A stretch of DNA of 36,143 bases from JAIXUI01 sp943373175 (lineage in GTDB: Bacteria > Bacteroidota > Bacteroidia > UBA7662 > JAIXUI01), in the NCBI GenBank assembly GCA_943373175.1, contig CALSBM010000028.1, positions 1-36,143 of the forward strand, given 5' to 3'. Shown here in pieces: positions 17,231-25,551 of this stretch; position 1 is the stretch's first letter, and every line of letters begins with the position of its first letter. A program made the translations under genes and the position numbers. The notes under the pieces are model-generated. The model did no database searches. It had not been told where the DNA came from and saw only the letters and a program-made list of their open reading frames with translations.

Positions 17231-17412
17231 TATGCGATTTCCTCTACAGTTATAAGGTGATTTAATTGATTAATCATACCCTGAATTTGAGGAGAAACTT
17301 CTTTCTCTACAGAGGTATTCGGACGGGTAAGACCAAGAGCCTTAGCCGTACTTTTCTGATGGTGAGACCGGTCAATAAGACTTTTCACCAAAGTAATTTT
17401 AACCTTTGCCAT
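17230..17412 (-). CDS. rpmD: 50S ribosomal protein L30
   Basis: L30 of 60 residues, a small alpha/beta protein of the large subunit absent from some bacterial groups. It starts AKVKITLVKSLIDRSHHQKS and keeps the helix ALGLTRPNTSVEKEVSPQIQ. It lies 2 bases after rpsE and overlaps rplO by one base. Length matches the E. coli protein (59). Confidence 0.95.
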   Translation of the reverse strand: MAKVKITLVKSLIDRSHHQKSTAKALGLTRPNTSVEKEVSPQIQGMINQLNHLITVEEIA

Positions 17413-17414
17413 GA

Positions 17415-17930
17415 TTATCCGTTGAAAACTTTTGAAAGGCTAACACTACGAGAATCAGCAATGGTATGGGCATCGCGAAGTTTAGATAAGGCATCGAAAG
17501 TTGCCTTGACCACATTATGTGGATTCGAAGAACCCTTTGATTTAGCCAAAACGTCATGAATGCCTGCACTTTCCAACACTGCACGCATTGCACCACCGGC
17601 GATTACACCGCTTCCGGCTGCAGCTGGCTTAATTAATACGCGACCACCGCCAAATTTACCTTCTTGTTCATGAGGAATGGTGCCTTTAAGAACAGGAACT
17701 TTAATGAGCGACTTCTTTGCATCATCAATGCCCTTGGCAATAGCTTCAGAAACTTCCTTAGCTTTTCCAAGACCATATCCAACGATACCATTTTCATCTC
17801 CTACTACCACAATGGCAGAGAAGCTGAAGGTACGGCCACCTTTGGTGACTTTTGCCACGCGATTAACCGCTACCAAGCGATCTTTAAGATCAATATCGCT
17901 GGCCTTAACTCTTTTTATTTGAGTAGACAT
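17415..17930 (-). CDS. rpsE: 30S ribosomal protein S5
   Basis: S5 (171 residues) lines the mRNA entry channel with S3 and S4 and affects accuracy. The N-terminal double-stranded-RNA-binding-like domain shows DLKDRLVAVNRVAKVTKGGR and FSFSAIVVVGDENGIVGYGL; the C-terminal domain contains RVLIKPAAAGSGVIAGGAMR. No changes typical of ram or spectinomycin-resistance alleles can be judged without an alignment. It is 9 bases after rplR and 2 before rpmD. Confidence 0.97.
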   Translation of the reverse strand: MSTQIKRVKASDIDLKDRLVAVNRVAKVTKGGRTFSFSAIVVVGDENGIVGYGLGKAKEVSEAIAKGIDDAKKSLIKVPVLKGTIPHEQEGKFGGGRVLIKPAAAGSGVIAGGAMRAVLESAGIHDVLAKSKGSSNPHNVVKATFDALSKLRDAHTIADSRSVSLSKVFNG

Positions 17931-17939
17931 CTTTGTTGC

Positions 17940-18293
17940 TTAGAAATTTAAACCGCCTTCACGAGCTCCTTCAGCAAGAGCCTTAACACGTCCATGATAC
18001 AAATAGCCATTACGGTCAAAAACGACTTGAACAACTCCTGCATCAGAAGCTCTTTTCGCCAGCAATTGGCCAACAGCTTTTGAAATATCGACTTTAGGCC
18101 CTGTTGTCTCAAATCCCTTATCACGGGAAGAAGCAGCAGCTAAAGTACGCCCTGAGTTATCGTCAATTATTTGAGCGTAAATCTCTTTGTTACTTCTATA
18201 TACGCTTAAACGCGGGCGTTCAGAAGAACCAAATACTTTTTTACGAATTCCGTGCTTAATACGGACTCTTCGTGCCTCTTTAGTTAATTTCAT
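17940..18293 (-). CDS. rplR: 50S ribosomal protein L18
   Basis: L18, 117 residues, binds 5S rRNA together with L5 and L25 and helps dock it into the central protuberance. It has the basic N-terminus MKLTKEARRVRIKHGIRKKV, then ERPRLSVYRSNKEIYAQIID, and ends VKALAEGAREGGLNF, the family's usual C-terminus. It lies 5 bases after rplF and 9 before rpsE. Confidence 0.97.
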   Translation of the reverse strand: MKLTKEARRVRIKHGIRKKVFGSSERPRLSVYRSNKEIYAQIIDDNSGRTLAAASSRDKGFETTGPKVDISKAVGQLLAKRASDAGVVQVVFDRNGYLYHGRVKALAEGAREGGLNF

Positions 18294-18298
18294 CTCAG

Positions 18299-18856
18299 TT
18301 ATTTTTTAGAGGCTGATTTACCGGCTTTACGTCTCAAGATTTCACCAGCGAACTTAATACCCTTGCCTTTGTATGGCTCTGGTTTACGCAATGAACGAAT
18401 TTTAGCAGCAACCATTCCGAGAAGTTCTTTATCGATACATTCTAGTTTAATGGTTGGATTTTTACCCTTCAGCGTTTCAGTCACCACCTTCACTTCTAGT
18501 GGAAGCTGAAAAGCAATTTCGTGTGAATAACCAAGAGCAAGTTCCAAGACTTGTCCGTTAGCATTGGCACGATAACCAACACCTACAAGTTCCTGAGTTG
18601 AGCTGTATCCGGTAGTCACACCGATGACCATATTATTGATCAGAGTGCGGCTTAAACCGTGAAGAGCGCGAGCGCGTTTTGAATCAGAGACTACTGCTAC
18701 AGCAACCTGATTATCATCCACATTCACCGTCAGCTCCATGGAGATGGCTCGAGTTAATTCTCCTTTGGGGCCTTTAACAAATACATGATTCTTCTCAGAA
18801 ACATTAATCTGTACACCGGCAGGGATTGGAATGGGAAGTTTTCCTATACGGGACAT
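18299..18856 (-). CDS. rplF: 50S ribosomal protein L6
   Basis: L6 has 185 residues from the ATG at 18856 (MSRIGKLPIPIPAGV), which is the conserved start. An in-frame GTG eight codons upstream would overlap rpsH and is rejected. Two similar alpha/beta domains are present, and the second ends with the signature KPEPYKGKGIKFAGEIL. L6 sits beside the sarcin-ricin loop at the factor-binding site. It is 8 bases after rpsH. Confidence 0.96.
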   Translation of the reverse strand: MSRIGKLPIPIPAGVQINVSEKNHVFVKGPKGELTRAISMELTVNVDDNQVAVAVVSDSKRARALHGLSRTLINNMVIGVTTGYSSTQELVGVGYRANANGQVLELALGYSHEIAFQLPLEVKVVTETLKGKNPTIKLECIDKELLGMVAAKIRSLRKPEPYKGKGIKFAGEILRRKAGKSASKK

Positions 18857-18864
18857 GTTGTGAA

Positions 18865-19260
18865 TTAAGAAACGTAACACAAAACTTCACCCCCAACATT
18901 GAGGGTGCGGGCTTCTTTGTCAGTCATCACTCCTTTTGAAGTGGACATAATGGCGATTCCCAAGCCATTAATTACGCGAGGCATTGTATCAACACCGGTG
19001 TACTTACGTAAACCTGGACGGCTAACACGACGCAATGAACGAATAGCATTCTGCTTAGTGACAGGATGGTATTTCAAAGCTATTTTGATTTCCCCTTGAA
19101 CGGTAGTGTCATCAAAACGGTAATTGAGAATATATCCTTTATCAAAAAGAACCTTAGTAATTTCTTTTTTAAGGTTAGAAGCAGGAATTTCAACTACTCT
19201 ATGGCCAGCGCCAATAGCGTTGCGAAGGCGGGTCAGGTAATCTGCGATTGGATCAGTCAT
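18865..19260 (-). CDS. rpsH: 30S ribosomal protein S8
   Basis: S8 (131 residues) is a primary 16S-binding protein of the central domain. The N-terminal TDPIADYLTRLRNAIGAGHR and the C-terminal signature GLGIAIMSTSKGVMTDKEAR are intact. In E. coli S8 represses spc-operon translation at the rplE start; I did not identify a matching mimic here. It lies 10 bases after rpsN. Confidence 0.97.
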   Translation of the reverse strand: MTDPIADYLTRLRNAIGAGHRVVEIPASNLKKEITKVLFDKGYILNYRFDDTTVQGEIKIALKYHPVTKQNAIRSLRRVSRPGLRKYTGVDTMPRVINGLGIAIMSTSKGVMTDKEARTLNVGGEVLCYVS

Positions 19261-19270
19261 TGTCTTGAAT

Positions 19271-19540
19271 TTACCAGCTTGATTTGGTTACTCCAGGAAT
19301 TTTACCAGCAGAGGCCATTTCACGGAAGGTCACACGAGAAATACCAAACTGACGCATGTAGCCACGAGGACGACCGGTAAGTTTGCAACGGTTATGCAAA
19401 CGAACAGGAGACGCATTCTTGGGTAGTTTTTGCAAACCGAGGTAATCTCCGGCTGCTTTAAGATCAGCACGCTTTTTAGCATAACGTGCTACTGTTTTCT
19501 GGCGTTTAAGCTCACGAGCTTTTACACTTTCCTTTGCCAT
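19271..19540 (-). CDS. rpsN: 30S ribosomal protein S14, long zinc-free form
   Basis: The conserved start MAKESVKARELKRQK is at 19540, giving 89 residues; an in-frame upstream Met would add 27 unconserved residues overlapping rplE. S14 binds the 3' major domain in the 30S head. This is the long, zinc-free type: it lacks CxxC pairs and has a single Cys in LHNRCKLTGRPRGYMRQFGI. It starts 4 bases after rplE. Confidence 0.95.
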   Translation of the reverse strand: MAKESVKARELKRQKTVARYAKKRADLKAAGDYLGLQKLPKNASPVRLHNRCKLTGRPRGYMRQFGISRVTFREMASAGKIPGVTKSSW

Positions 19541-19544
19541 GAAA

Positions 19545-20099
19545 TTACTTAGTTTTGAATGGCAATCCGAGCTCCTTAAGGAGTGCGAATGCTTCTTCGT
19601 CGGTTTTTGCGGTGGTAACAAAGGTGATATCCATTCCCTGAATGCGATTTACTTTATCGATGTTGATTTCAGGGAAGATAATTTGTTCGGTAACTCCGAG
19701 GGTATAATTTCCGCGGCCATCGAAGCCTTTCGGATTAATTCCTTTGAAGTCGCGAACACGTGGTAGCGCAACAGCTACCAGACGATCAAGAAACTCATAC
19801 ATATTGGCCTTACGCAATGTTAAGCGTACTCCAATCGGCATGTTTTCACGTAGTTTAAAGTTAGATATAGCTTTTTTGGATTTAGTTGCAACTGCTCTCT
19901 GACCTGTTATAGCAGACATCTCAGTAATTGCAAACTCAATCAGTTTCTTATCAGAAACCGCATCACCAAGGCCTTGATTAATACAGATTTTCTCTAAACG
20001 AGGAACCTGCATAGGGGATTTATAGTTGAATGCCTTTTGAAGTGCAGGCACAACTTCATTTTTGTATTTGTCTCTTAGACGGGTTGTCGTAGTTTCCAT
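19545..20099 (-). CDS. rplE: 50S ribosomal protein L5
   Basis: L5, 184 residues, binds 5S rRNA and contacts P-site tRNA and S13 across the subunit interface. Conserved segments are VPRLEKICINQGLGDA near the N-terminus, FKLRENMPIGVRLTLR and the P-site loop region FKGINPKGFDGRGNYTLGV. Its ATG shares one base with the rplX stop. Confidence 0.97.
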   Translation of the reverse strand: METTTTRLRDKYKNEVVPALQKAFNYKSPMQVPRLEKICINQGLGDAVSDKKLIEFAITEMSAITGQRAVATKSKKAISNFKLRENMPIGVRLTLRKANMYEFLDRLVAVALPRVRDFKGINPKGFDGRGNYTLGVTEQIIFPEINIDKVNRIQGMDITFVTTAKTDEEAFALLKELGLPFKTK

Positions 20100-20407
20100 T
20101 ACTTGATTACCTCTCCGGTTTTCTTAGCGTAACGAACAATTTTGTTGTCCTCAAGCTTACGACCAACACGAGTAGGTTTTCCACCTACTACGAGCATAAG
20201 CTTGCATAAATGCATAGGAGCTTCTTTTTTAATAATACCACCTTGAGTATTATTGGCAGTTGGCTTCTGGTGTTTAGTAACCATGTTGATACCTTCTACC
20301 AGAGCACGCATTTCTTTAGGGAATATTTGGATGATTTTGCCTTCACGGCCTTTGTCATCACCAGAAATGACACGTACGAAATCGCCTTTTTTTAGTTTCA
20401 GTTTCAT
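20099..20407 (-). CDS. rplX: 50S ribosomal protein L24
   Basis: L24, 102 residues, is one of the two initiators of 50S assembly and sits at the tunnel exit. The KOW motif is seen in KKGDFVRVISGDDKGREGKI. A basic middle segment (MVTKHQKPTANNTQGGIIKK) and a C-terminal KPTRVGRKLEDNKIVRYAKK follow. It lies 12 bases after rplN and overlaps rplE by one base. Confidence 0.97.
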   Translation of the reverse strand: MKLKLKKGDFVRVISGDDKGREGKIIQIFPKEMRALVEGINMVTKHQKPTANNTQGGIIKKEAPMHLCKLMLVVGGKPTRVGRKLEDNKIVRYAKKTGEVIK

Positions 20408-20419
20408 TACTCAAACAGA

Positions 20420-20788
20420 TTAAAGCACCTCTGGTGCCAGTGAAACAATTTTCATAAACTGCTTCTCACGAAGCTCACGAGCTACCGGGCCGAAAATACG
20501 AGTACCACGAGGCTCATCATTGTTGTTTAACAACACTACTGCATTATCATCGAAACGGATATAAGAACCATCCTTACGACGAACTTCTTTCCGTGTACGT
20601 ACAACAACTGCTTTAGATACTGCACCTTTCTTCACGTTTCCGGAAGGGATTGCGGCTTTGATAGAAACTACTACTTTGTCGCCTACGGAAGCATACCGCT
20701 TACCTGAACCACCCAAAACTCGGATGCACAATACTTCTTTTGCGCCGCTGTTGTCTGCAACAGCCATGCGCGATTCCTGTTGAATCAT
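20420..20788 (-). CDS. rplN: 50S ribosomal protein L14
   Basis: L14 (122 residues, the same as E. coli 123 within one) is a beta-barrel protein at the subunit interface that takes part in bridges to 16S and binds the silencing factor RsfS. It begins MIQQESRMAVADNSGAKEVL and includes RKEVRRKDGSYIRFDDNAVV, both diagnostic. It is first in the spc cluster, but there is no promoter-sized gap before it, so the S10 and spc clusters are fused. Confidence 0.97.
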   Translation of the reverse strand: MIQQESRMAVADNSGAKEVLCIRVLGGSGKRYASVGDKVVVSIKAAIPSGNVKKGAVSKAVVVRTRKEVRRKDGSYIRFDDNAVVLLNNNDEPRGTRIFGPVARELREKQFMKIVSLAPEVL

Positions 20789-20790
20789 CC

Positions 20791-21048
20791 TTACTTAGCC
20801 CTTTCTAAAATATCGACAAGACGCCAACGCTTACTCTTACTCAAAGGACGAGTCTCCATGATTTTCACGAGATCGCCAACATTGCACTGATTATCCTCAT
20901 CGTGCGCCATAAATTTCTTGGTCGTTTTGATGAACTTACCGTAAATAGGGTGCATAACCTTTCTTTCAACGGCAACGGTTATAGACTTGGTCATTTTATT
21001 ACTGACCACAGTACCAACTTTCTCTTTTCTAAATTTTCTGGTTTCCAT
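20791..21048 (-). CDS. rpsQ: 30S ribosomal protein S17
   Basis: S17, 85 residues, is a primary 16S-binding OB-fold protein. ETRKFRKEKVGTVVSNKMTK, VMHPIYGKFIKTTKKFMAHD and the C-terminal LSKSKRWRLVDILERAK match the family throughout. It lies 11 bases after rpmC and 2 before rplN. Confidence 0.97.
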   Translation of the reverse strand: METRKFRKEKVGTVVSNKMTKSITVAVERKVMHPIYGKFIKTTKKFMAHDEDNQCNVGDLVKIMETRPLSKSKRWRLVDILERAK

Positions 21049-21059
21049 ACGTTGAAAGG

Positions 21060-21254
21060 TTAAGCCTGAGTTTTACGAGTAGAAAGTTCAGTTTTCAATC
21101 TGGCGATGAGTTTACGAGTTTTCGCCATAGTTGAGGCATCCTCAAGTGCTGCTACCGCATGACTGAGGCGCATTTTCACAAGATTAATTTTCTCTTCCCG
21201 GACACGGTCTGCAATCTCTGCTGAAGTGAGTCCTTTGATATCCTTATATTTCAT
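21060..21254 (-). CDS. rpmC: 50S ribosomal protein L29
   Basis: L29 of 64 residues is a two-helix protein at the polypeptide exit next to L23, where trigger factor and SRP dock. It reads MKYKDIKGLTSAEIADRVRE, then an amphipathic second helix ending in KLIARLKTELSTRKTQA. It lies 4 bases after rplP and 11 before rpsQ. Confidence 0.95.
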   Translation of the reverse strand: MKYKDIKGLTSAEIADRVREEKINLVKMRLSHAVAALEDASTMAKTRKLIARLKTELSTRKTQA

Positions 21255-21258
21255 CGTC

Positions 21259-21684
21259 TTATACCTCTTCTACGTAATCCCGACGGACTACAAATTTTGT
21301 GCTTACAGGAAGTTTTTGAGCGGCAAGACGCATGGCTTCCTTAGCGACCGGCAAAGGTACACCATCTGCTTCAAATAACAAAGTACCAGGCTTAACAACT
21401 GCAACCCAATATTCGGGTGCACCTTTACCTTTACCCATACGAACCTCTGCAGGTTTTTTGGTTATAGGCTTATCAGGGAAAATACGAATCCAGACTTTAC
21501 CTTCCCGTTTCATGAAACGAGTAACCGCGATACGGGCAGCCTCAATCTGACGGCTAGTAATCCACTTATGCTCGAGTGATTTAAGACCGAAGGAGCCGAA
21601 GTCTAATGTAAAACCTCTGCTGGCGAGGCCTTCATTGCGACCCTTCTGTACTTTTCTAAATTTGGTTCTTTTAGGTTGTAACAT
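21259..21684 (-). CDS. rplP: 50S ribosomal protein L16
   Basis: L16 (141 residues) helps shape the A-site tRNA elbow contact in the large subunit. It opens MLQPKRTKFRKVQKGRNEGL and contains KVWIRIFPDKPITKKPAEVR and MGKGKGAPEYWVAVVKPG, the family signatures that include the conserved basic loop near the peptidyl-transferase centre. It lies 14 bases after rpsC. Confidence 0.97.
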   Translation of the reverse strand: MLQPKRTKFRKVQKGRNEGLASRGFTLDFGSFGLKSLEHKWITSRQIEAARIAVTRFMKREGKVWIRIFPDKPITKKPAEVRMGKGKGAPEYWVAVVKPGTLLFEADGVPLPVAKEAMRLAAQKLPVSTKFVVRRDYVEEV

Positions 21685-21698
21685 GGCTTATAGCCTCC

Positions 21699-22514
21699 TT
21701 ATTTTTTACCGCCTGAGCGACGCTGACCACCATTTTGGCCATTGCCCCCTTTACGGTTACCACCACCTCTTGATTTATTTCTGTCATCGCGTCGGTCATT
21801 GCGGCGATCATCGCCACCACCACCACCACGGCCACCGGATGTAGCAGGGCCGCTGTATTTACCTGCGATGTTAGGAGAGAGGTCACGCTTTCCAAAAACT
21901 TCTCCTTTGCAGATCCATACTTTCACGCCGATTTTGCCATATACAGTTTGTGCTTCGGCTAAAGCGTAATCGATATCTGCACGGAGAGTATGAAGCGGAA
22001 TTCTACCGTCTTTATAACGCTCTGTACGTGCCATCTCAGCTCCTCCCAAACGTCCAGAACAAACTACTTTTATTCCTTCTGCCTGAGAACGCATAGTATT
22101 GGCAATTGCAAGTTTCATTGCACGACGGAAAGAGACACGAGCTTGAAGTTGCTTGGCAATGCCTTCAGCAACTAAATATGCATCCATTTCAGGTTTCTTA
22201 ATCTCGAAGATGTTAATCTGCACGTCCTTGCCGGTCAGTTTTTTAACTTCTTCCTTGATTTTATCTACTTCAGCACCACCTTTACCAATTACAATTCCCG
22301 GGCGGGAAGTATGAATGGTAATGATAATCCGCTTAAGTGTACGCTCAATAACGATTTTAGAAATACCACCATTTGTAATGCGGGCATTTAAATACTTGCG
22401 GATGCGCTCATCTTCTATCAGCTTATCGGCATAACGGTTACCACCATACCAGTTGGAGTCCCAACCGCGGATGATACCAAGCCTTAGTCCTATAGGATTT
22501 ACTTTTTGTCCCAT
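21699..22514 (-). CDS. rpsC: 30S ribosomal protein S3 with long Gly/Arg-rich C-terminal tail
   Basis: S3 forms part of the mRNA entry channel and helicase. Residues 1-216 are a normal S3: GQKVNPIGLRLGIIRGWDSN, the KH domain with VIGKGGAEVDKIKEEVKKL, and the C-terminal domain with GRLGGAEMARTERYKDGRIP. Residues 217-271 are unusual: about 55 residues of Gly, Arg, Asp, Asn, Gln and Lys in RGG-like blocks, making 271 residues against 233 in E. coli. The tail is encoded partly by a run of GGT codons near 21814-21829. It should be solvent exposed near the mRNA entry site. Confidence 0.96.
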   Translation of the reverse strand: MGQKVNPIGLRLGIIRGWDSNWYGGNRYADKLIEDERIRKYLNARITNGGISKIVIERTLKRIIITIHTSRPGIVIGKGGAEVDKIKEEVKKLTGKDVQINIFEIKKPEMDAYLVAEGIAKQLQARVSFRRAMKLAIANTMRSQAEGIKVVCSGRLGGAEMARTERYKDGRIPLHTLRADIDYALAEAQTVYGKIGVKVWICKGEVFGKRDLSPNIAGKYSGPATSGGRGGGGGDDRRNDRRDDRNKSRGGGNRKGGNGQNGGQRRSGGKK

Positions 22515-22523
22515 TGTATGATC

Positions 22524-22877
22524 TTATTCGGCTGAAATTTTACTGTCGAGGATGAGTGTGATGTGGTTAGAACGTTTACGAATGCGGTGCATACGTCCCT
22601 GTGGAGCAGGTTTAATACGTTTAATCATTCTTCCGGCATCAACAAAAATCGTTTTCACATAAAGCTTTGCATCTTCGATGCGCTGCTCAGGGTTAGCTGC
22701 TTGCCAGTTGCTTATGGCAGAGCGAAGGAGCTTCTCCAAATTATAGGATGAGCTTTGAGTGTGGTGTTTCAGCACGTAAAGAGCCTTTTCAGCCTCCATA
22801 CCACGAATCAGGTCAGCAACAAGGCGGGCCTTACGTGGAGGCACCGGACAGTTACGCAAAATAGCTTTGGCTTCCAT
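22524..22877 (-). CDS. rplV: 50S ribosomal protein L22
   Basis: L22, 117 residues, has a globular part at the tunnel exit and a long beta-hairpin that lines the tunnel near the macrolide site. Visible features are the N-terminal NCPVPPRKARLVADLIRGM and the hairpin GRMIKRIKPAPQGRMHRIRK followed by SNHITLILD. The hairpin has normal length, with no obvious insertion or deletion of the kind seen in macrolide-resistant alleles. It lies 10 bases after rpsS. Confidence 0.97.
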   Translation of the reverse strand: MEAKAILRNCPVPPRKARLVADLIRGMEAEKALYVLKHHTQSSSYNLEKLLRSAISNWQAANPEQRIEDAKLYVKTIFVDAGRMIKRIKPAPQGRMHRIRKRSNHITLILDSKISAE

Positions 22878-22887
22878 TTTTCCTTAA

Positions 22888-23166
22888 TTAACGCTTTCCT
22901 TTATCCTTCTTGGCGACGTGCCCACGGAAATTTCTCGTGGGTGAAAACTCACCAAGTTTGTGTCCTACCATGTTTTCGGTGACGTACACCGGAATGAATT
23001 TGTTGCCGTTGTGAACCGCAATAGTGTGGCCCACAAAATCGGGGGTGATCATCGATCTTCTCGACCAGGTTTTGATCACTGTTTTCTTTGCGCCCTCATT
23101 CATCGCCAACACCTTTTTATCTAGGTGGAGGTCGACGAAAGGACCTTTTTTAAGCGAACGCGCCAT
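22888..23166 (-). CDS. rpsS: 30S ribosomal protein S19
   Basis: S19 (92 residues) sits at the top of the 30S head beside S13 and contacts the 50S A-site finger. The sequence is classic: MARSLKKGPFVDLHLDKKVL, then VGHTIAVHNGNKFIPVYVTE and HKLGEFSPTRNFRGHVAKK. It lies 2 bases after rplB. Confidence 0.97.
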   Translation of the reverse strand: MARSLKKGPFVDLHLDKKVLAMNEGAKKTVIKTWSRRSMITPDFVGHTIAVHNGNKFIPVYVTENMVGHKLGEFSPTRNFRGHVAKKDKGKR

Positions 23167-23168
23167 GT

Positions 23169-23993
23169 TTATCCTTTTCTACTCTTGACGATGAATTTGT
23201 TGGATGCTTTCTTCTTGCTACGAGTTTTATAACCCTTAGAAAGAAGACCTTTGCGAGAGCGTGGGTGACCTCCTGATGCACGACCTTCACCACCACCCAT
23301 GGGGTGATCGACAGGGTTCATAGCAACACCACGAACACGTGGACGGCGACCGAGCCAGCGGGAACGACCAGCTTTACCACTTCTCACCAAAAGATGATCA
23401 GGGTTAGAAGCTGTTCCAATTGTAGCCATACAAGTAAGCAAAACCATTCTGGTCTCACCACTTGGTAGTTTAATCGTAGCATACTTTCCATCACGAGCAA
23501 GTAACTGTCCGTAAGCTCCGGCTGTACGAGCAAGCATACCGCCTTTACCAGGATAGAGTTCAATGTTGTGAACAGTTGTTCCTAAAGGGATTTCACTGAG
23601 GAAGAGTGCATTTCCAATTTCAGGTGCTACACCTTTACCGGAAATCACTTTTTGTCCCACTTTTATTCCGTTAGGAGCAAGAATGTATCTTTTTTCGCCA
23701 TCAGCATAAACCACTAATGCGATAAATGCTGAACGATTAGGATCATACTCAACTGTAGCTACAGTAGCTGGAATGTTGTGCTTATTACGTTTAAAATCGA
23801 TGATACGATACTGACGTTTATGCCCACCGCCAATATAGCGCATGGTCATTTTACCAGTATTATTACGGCCACCTGACTTCTTCACCGAAGTAACAAGAGA
23901 CTTCTCAGGCGTATTAGTAGTTATCTCCGCGTAAGCGTTGGCTACTTTGAATCGGGTACCCGGGGTTATCGGGCGGAATCTTTTAACTGCCAT
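23169..23993 (-). CDS. rplB: 50S ribosomal protein L2
   Basis: L2 of 274 residues is needed for subunit association and for the peptidyl-transferase centre. It opens with AVKRFRPITPGTRFKVANAY, and the C-terminal signature NPVDHPMGGGEGRASGGHPR contains His230, equivalent to the functionally important His229 of E. coli. E. coli has HPHGGGEGR where this protein has HPMGGGEGR. It lies 9 bases after rplW. Confidence 0.98.
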   Translation of the reverse strand: MAVKRFRPITPGTRFKVANAYAEITTNTPEKSLVTSVKKSGGRNNTGKMTMRYIGGGHKRQYRIIDFKRNKHNIPATVATVEYDPNRSAFIALVVYADGEKRYILAPNGIKVGQKVISGKGVAPEIGNALFLSEIPLGTTVHNIELYPGKGGMLARTAGAYGQLLARDGKYATIKLPSGETRMVLLTCMATIGTASNPDHLLVRSGKAGRSRWLGRRPRVRGVAMNPVDHPMGGGEGRASGGHPRSRKGLLSKGYKTRSKKKASNKFIVKSRKG

Positions 23994-24002
23994 TTTCTCT
24001 TA

Positions 24003-24293
24003 TTAAACGGTTCCGTAAAAATCAATTTTATCACCATCCTTTAGGGTAACTACTGCTTTTTTGTAGCGGGTAGTTTTACCACTTACATAACCACGCTTAG
24101 TATAGCGAGATTTTGACTTACCAGGATAAATCATGGTATTGACAGCCACAATTTTCACCCCATAAAGTGTTTCTATTGCTGATTTGATTTCATCCTTAGT
24201 AGCCGTTGGGCTAACGCGGAAAGCAAACTTATTTAGCTTCTCACCCAGCATGGTATATTTCTCGGTAATGACTGGTTTCTTGAGGATATCCAT
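24003..24293 (-). CDS. rplW: 50S ribosomal protein L23
   Basis: L23, 96 residues, is the main docking site for trigger factor and SRP at the exit of the peptide tunnel. It has DILKKPVITEKYTMLGEKLN, the conserved AIETLYGVKIVAVNTMIYPG and a C-terminal strand VVTLKDGDKIDFYGTV. It begins 3 bases after rplD. Confidence 0.97.
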   Translation of the reverse strand: MDILKKPVITEKYTMLGEKLNKFAFRVSPTATKDEIKSAIETLYGVKIVAVNTMIYPGKSKSRYTKRGYVSGKTTRYKKAVVTLKDGDKIDFYGTV

Positions 24294-24296
24294 GAC

Positions 24297-24926
24297 TTAC
24301 TTATTAAGGGTTTCGTTAATAGTGTTGATTGCTGCAGCAGAAACCAAAATAGCTCCAGCGTTAACGACATCATAAGTATTGATATCGGTTGCACGTACTA
24401 CTTTAGTTCTTTGAATATTCCGCGCAGAAAGGACAATATTTTTGTCGAGGCTGTTCGTAACCATAAGAACGCGCTTTCCTTCGATTTTGAGTGCCTTCAT
24501 CAGGCTAGCGAAGTGGCGAGTTTTGTGATCAGAAAAACTAGAATCTTCCAAAACAATGATGGCATTGCCTTGAGCTTTGTAGGAAAGCGCAGACTTACGC
24601 GCCAATGCTTTCAGCTTTTTGTTGATTTTAAAGCCGTAATCACGAGGACGAGGACCAAACACACGAGCACCACCACGGTACTGTGGGTTATTGATATCCC
24701 CCGCACGCGCACCACCGGTACCTTTTTGCTTTTTCAGCTTTCGGGTTGATCCGGACATTTCGCTTCTTTCTTTCGATTTATGCGTTCCCTGACGCTGATT
24801 AGCGAGGTAAAGCTTGACATCCAAATAAATGGCATGGTCATTCGGTTCGATACCGAATACCTCTGTGGGAAGGGTAACAGACTGCGATGTAGCATTACCC
24901 TGGAGGTTGAAAACAGACAGTTGCAT
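24297..24926 (-). CDS. rplD: 50S ribosomal protein L4
   Basis: L4 (209 residues) combines a globular surface domain with a long loop that lines the tunnel constriction opposite L22. The loop is marked by GSTRKLKKQKGTGGARAGDI and YRGGARVFGPRPRDYGFKIN, with the KKQKGTGGARAG core intact. In E. coli L4 also controls the S10 operon through a leader. Here rpsJ has no leader because fusA directly precedes it. Confidence 0.97.
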   Translation of the reverse strand: MQLSVFNLQGNATSQSVTLPTEVFGIEPNDHAIYLDVKLYLANQRQGTHKSKERSEMSGSTRKLKKQKGTGGARAGDINNPQYRGGARVFGPRPRDYGFKINKKLKALARKSALSYKAQGNAIIVLEDSSFSDHKTRHFASLMKALKIEGKRVLMVTNSLDKNIVLSARNIQRTKVVRATDINTYDVVNAGAILVSAAAINTINETLNK

Positions 24927-24929
24927 ACC

Positions 24930-25547
24930 TTATTTCTCCACGATTACAAATGAACCTTTAGGACCAGGAACCGATCCCTTAACAACCAATAGGTTTTGCT
25001 CAGGAAATACTTTGAGTACTACAAGATTCTGGGCTTTTCTATTCACACCACCTGTACGGCCTGCCATTCGCATGCCTTTGAATACACGGGAAGGAAACGA
25101 AGAAGCACCTAAAGAACCTGGAGCGCGGAGGCGGTTATGCTGACCGTGAGTCTGGCCACCAACACCACTAAACCCGTGGCGTTTTACAACGCCCTGAAAA
25201 CCTTTACCCTTAGTAACACCTTGAACATCCACGAAATCGCCTTCAGAGAAGATTTCAACGGTAACAGCATCACCAAGTTTATACTCAGCTTCAAAAGTTT
25301 CAAACTCTTTTAGCTTACGTTTAGGCGAAGAACCCGCCTTTTTAAAGTGTCCGAGCATGCTTTGAGTGGTGTTTTTTTCTTTCTTTTCACCATAAGCAAG
25401 CTGGTAGGCAGCATAACCGTCTTTTTCAACGGTTTTAACTTGCGTAACTACGCAAGGACCAGCTTCCAAAACCGTGCATGGCATATTTTTGCCCTCAGCA
25501 CTGAAAATACTGGTCATTCCTACTTTTTTACCAATTATTCCTGACAT
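24930..25547 (-). CDS. rplC: 50S ribosomal protein L3
   Basis: L3, 205 residues, is an early assembly protein with a loop that reaches toward the peptidyl-transferase centre. It begins MSGIIGKKVGMTSIFSAEGK. The core DFVDVQGVTKGKGFQGVVKR and the extended loop HNRLRAPGSLGASSFPSRVF are family signatures. It lies 4 bases after rpsJ. Confidence 0.97.
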   Translation of the reverse strand: MSGIIGKKVGMTSIFSAEGKNMPCTVLEAGPCVVTQVKTVEKDGYAAYQLAYGEKKEKNTTQSMLGHFKKAGSSPKRKLKEFETFEAEYKLGDAVTVEIFSEGDFVDVQGVTKGKGFQGVVKRHGFSGVGGQTHGQHNRLRAPGSLGASSFPSRVFKGMRMAGRTGGVNRKAQNLVVLKVFPEQNLLVVKGSVPGPKGSFVIVEK

Positions 25548-25551
25548 TGAA

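Noticed and set aside
21814..21829. Repeated CCA triplets as a microsatellite locus
   Set aside because: This is the GGT-codon run of the S3 tail; too short to count as a separate repeat element.
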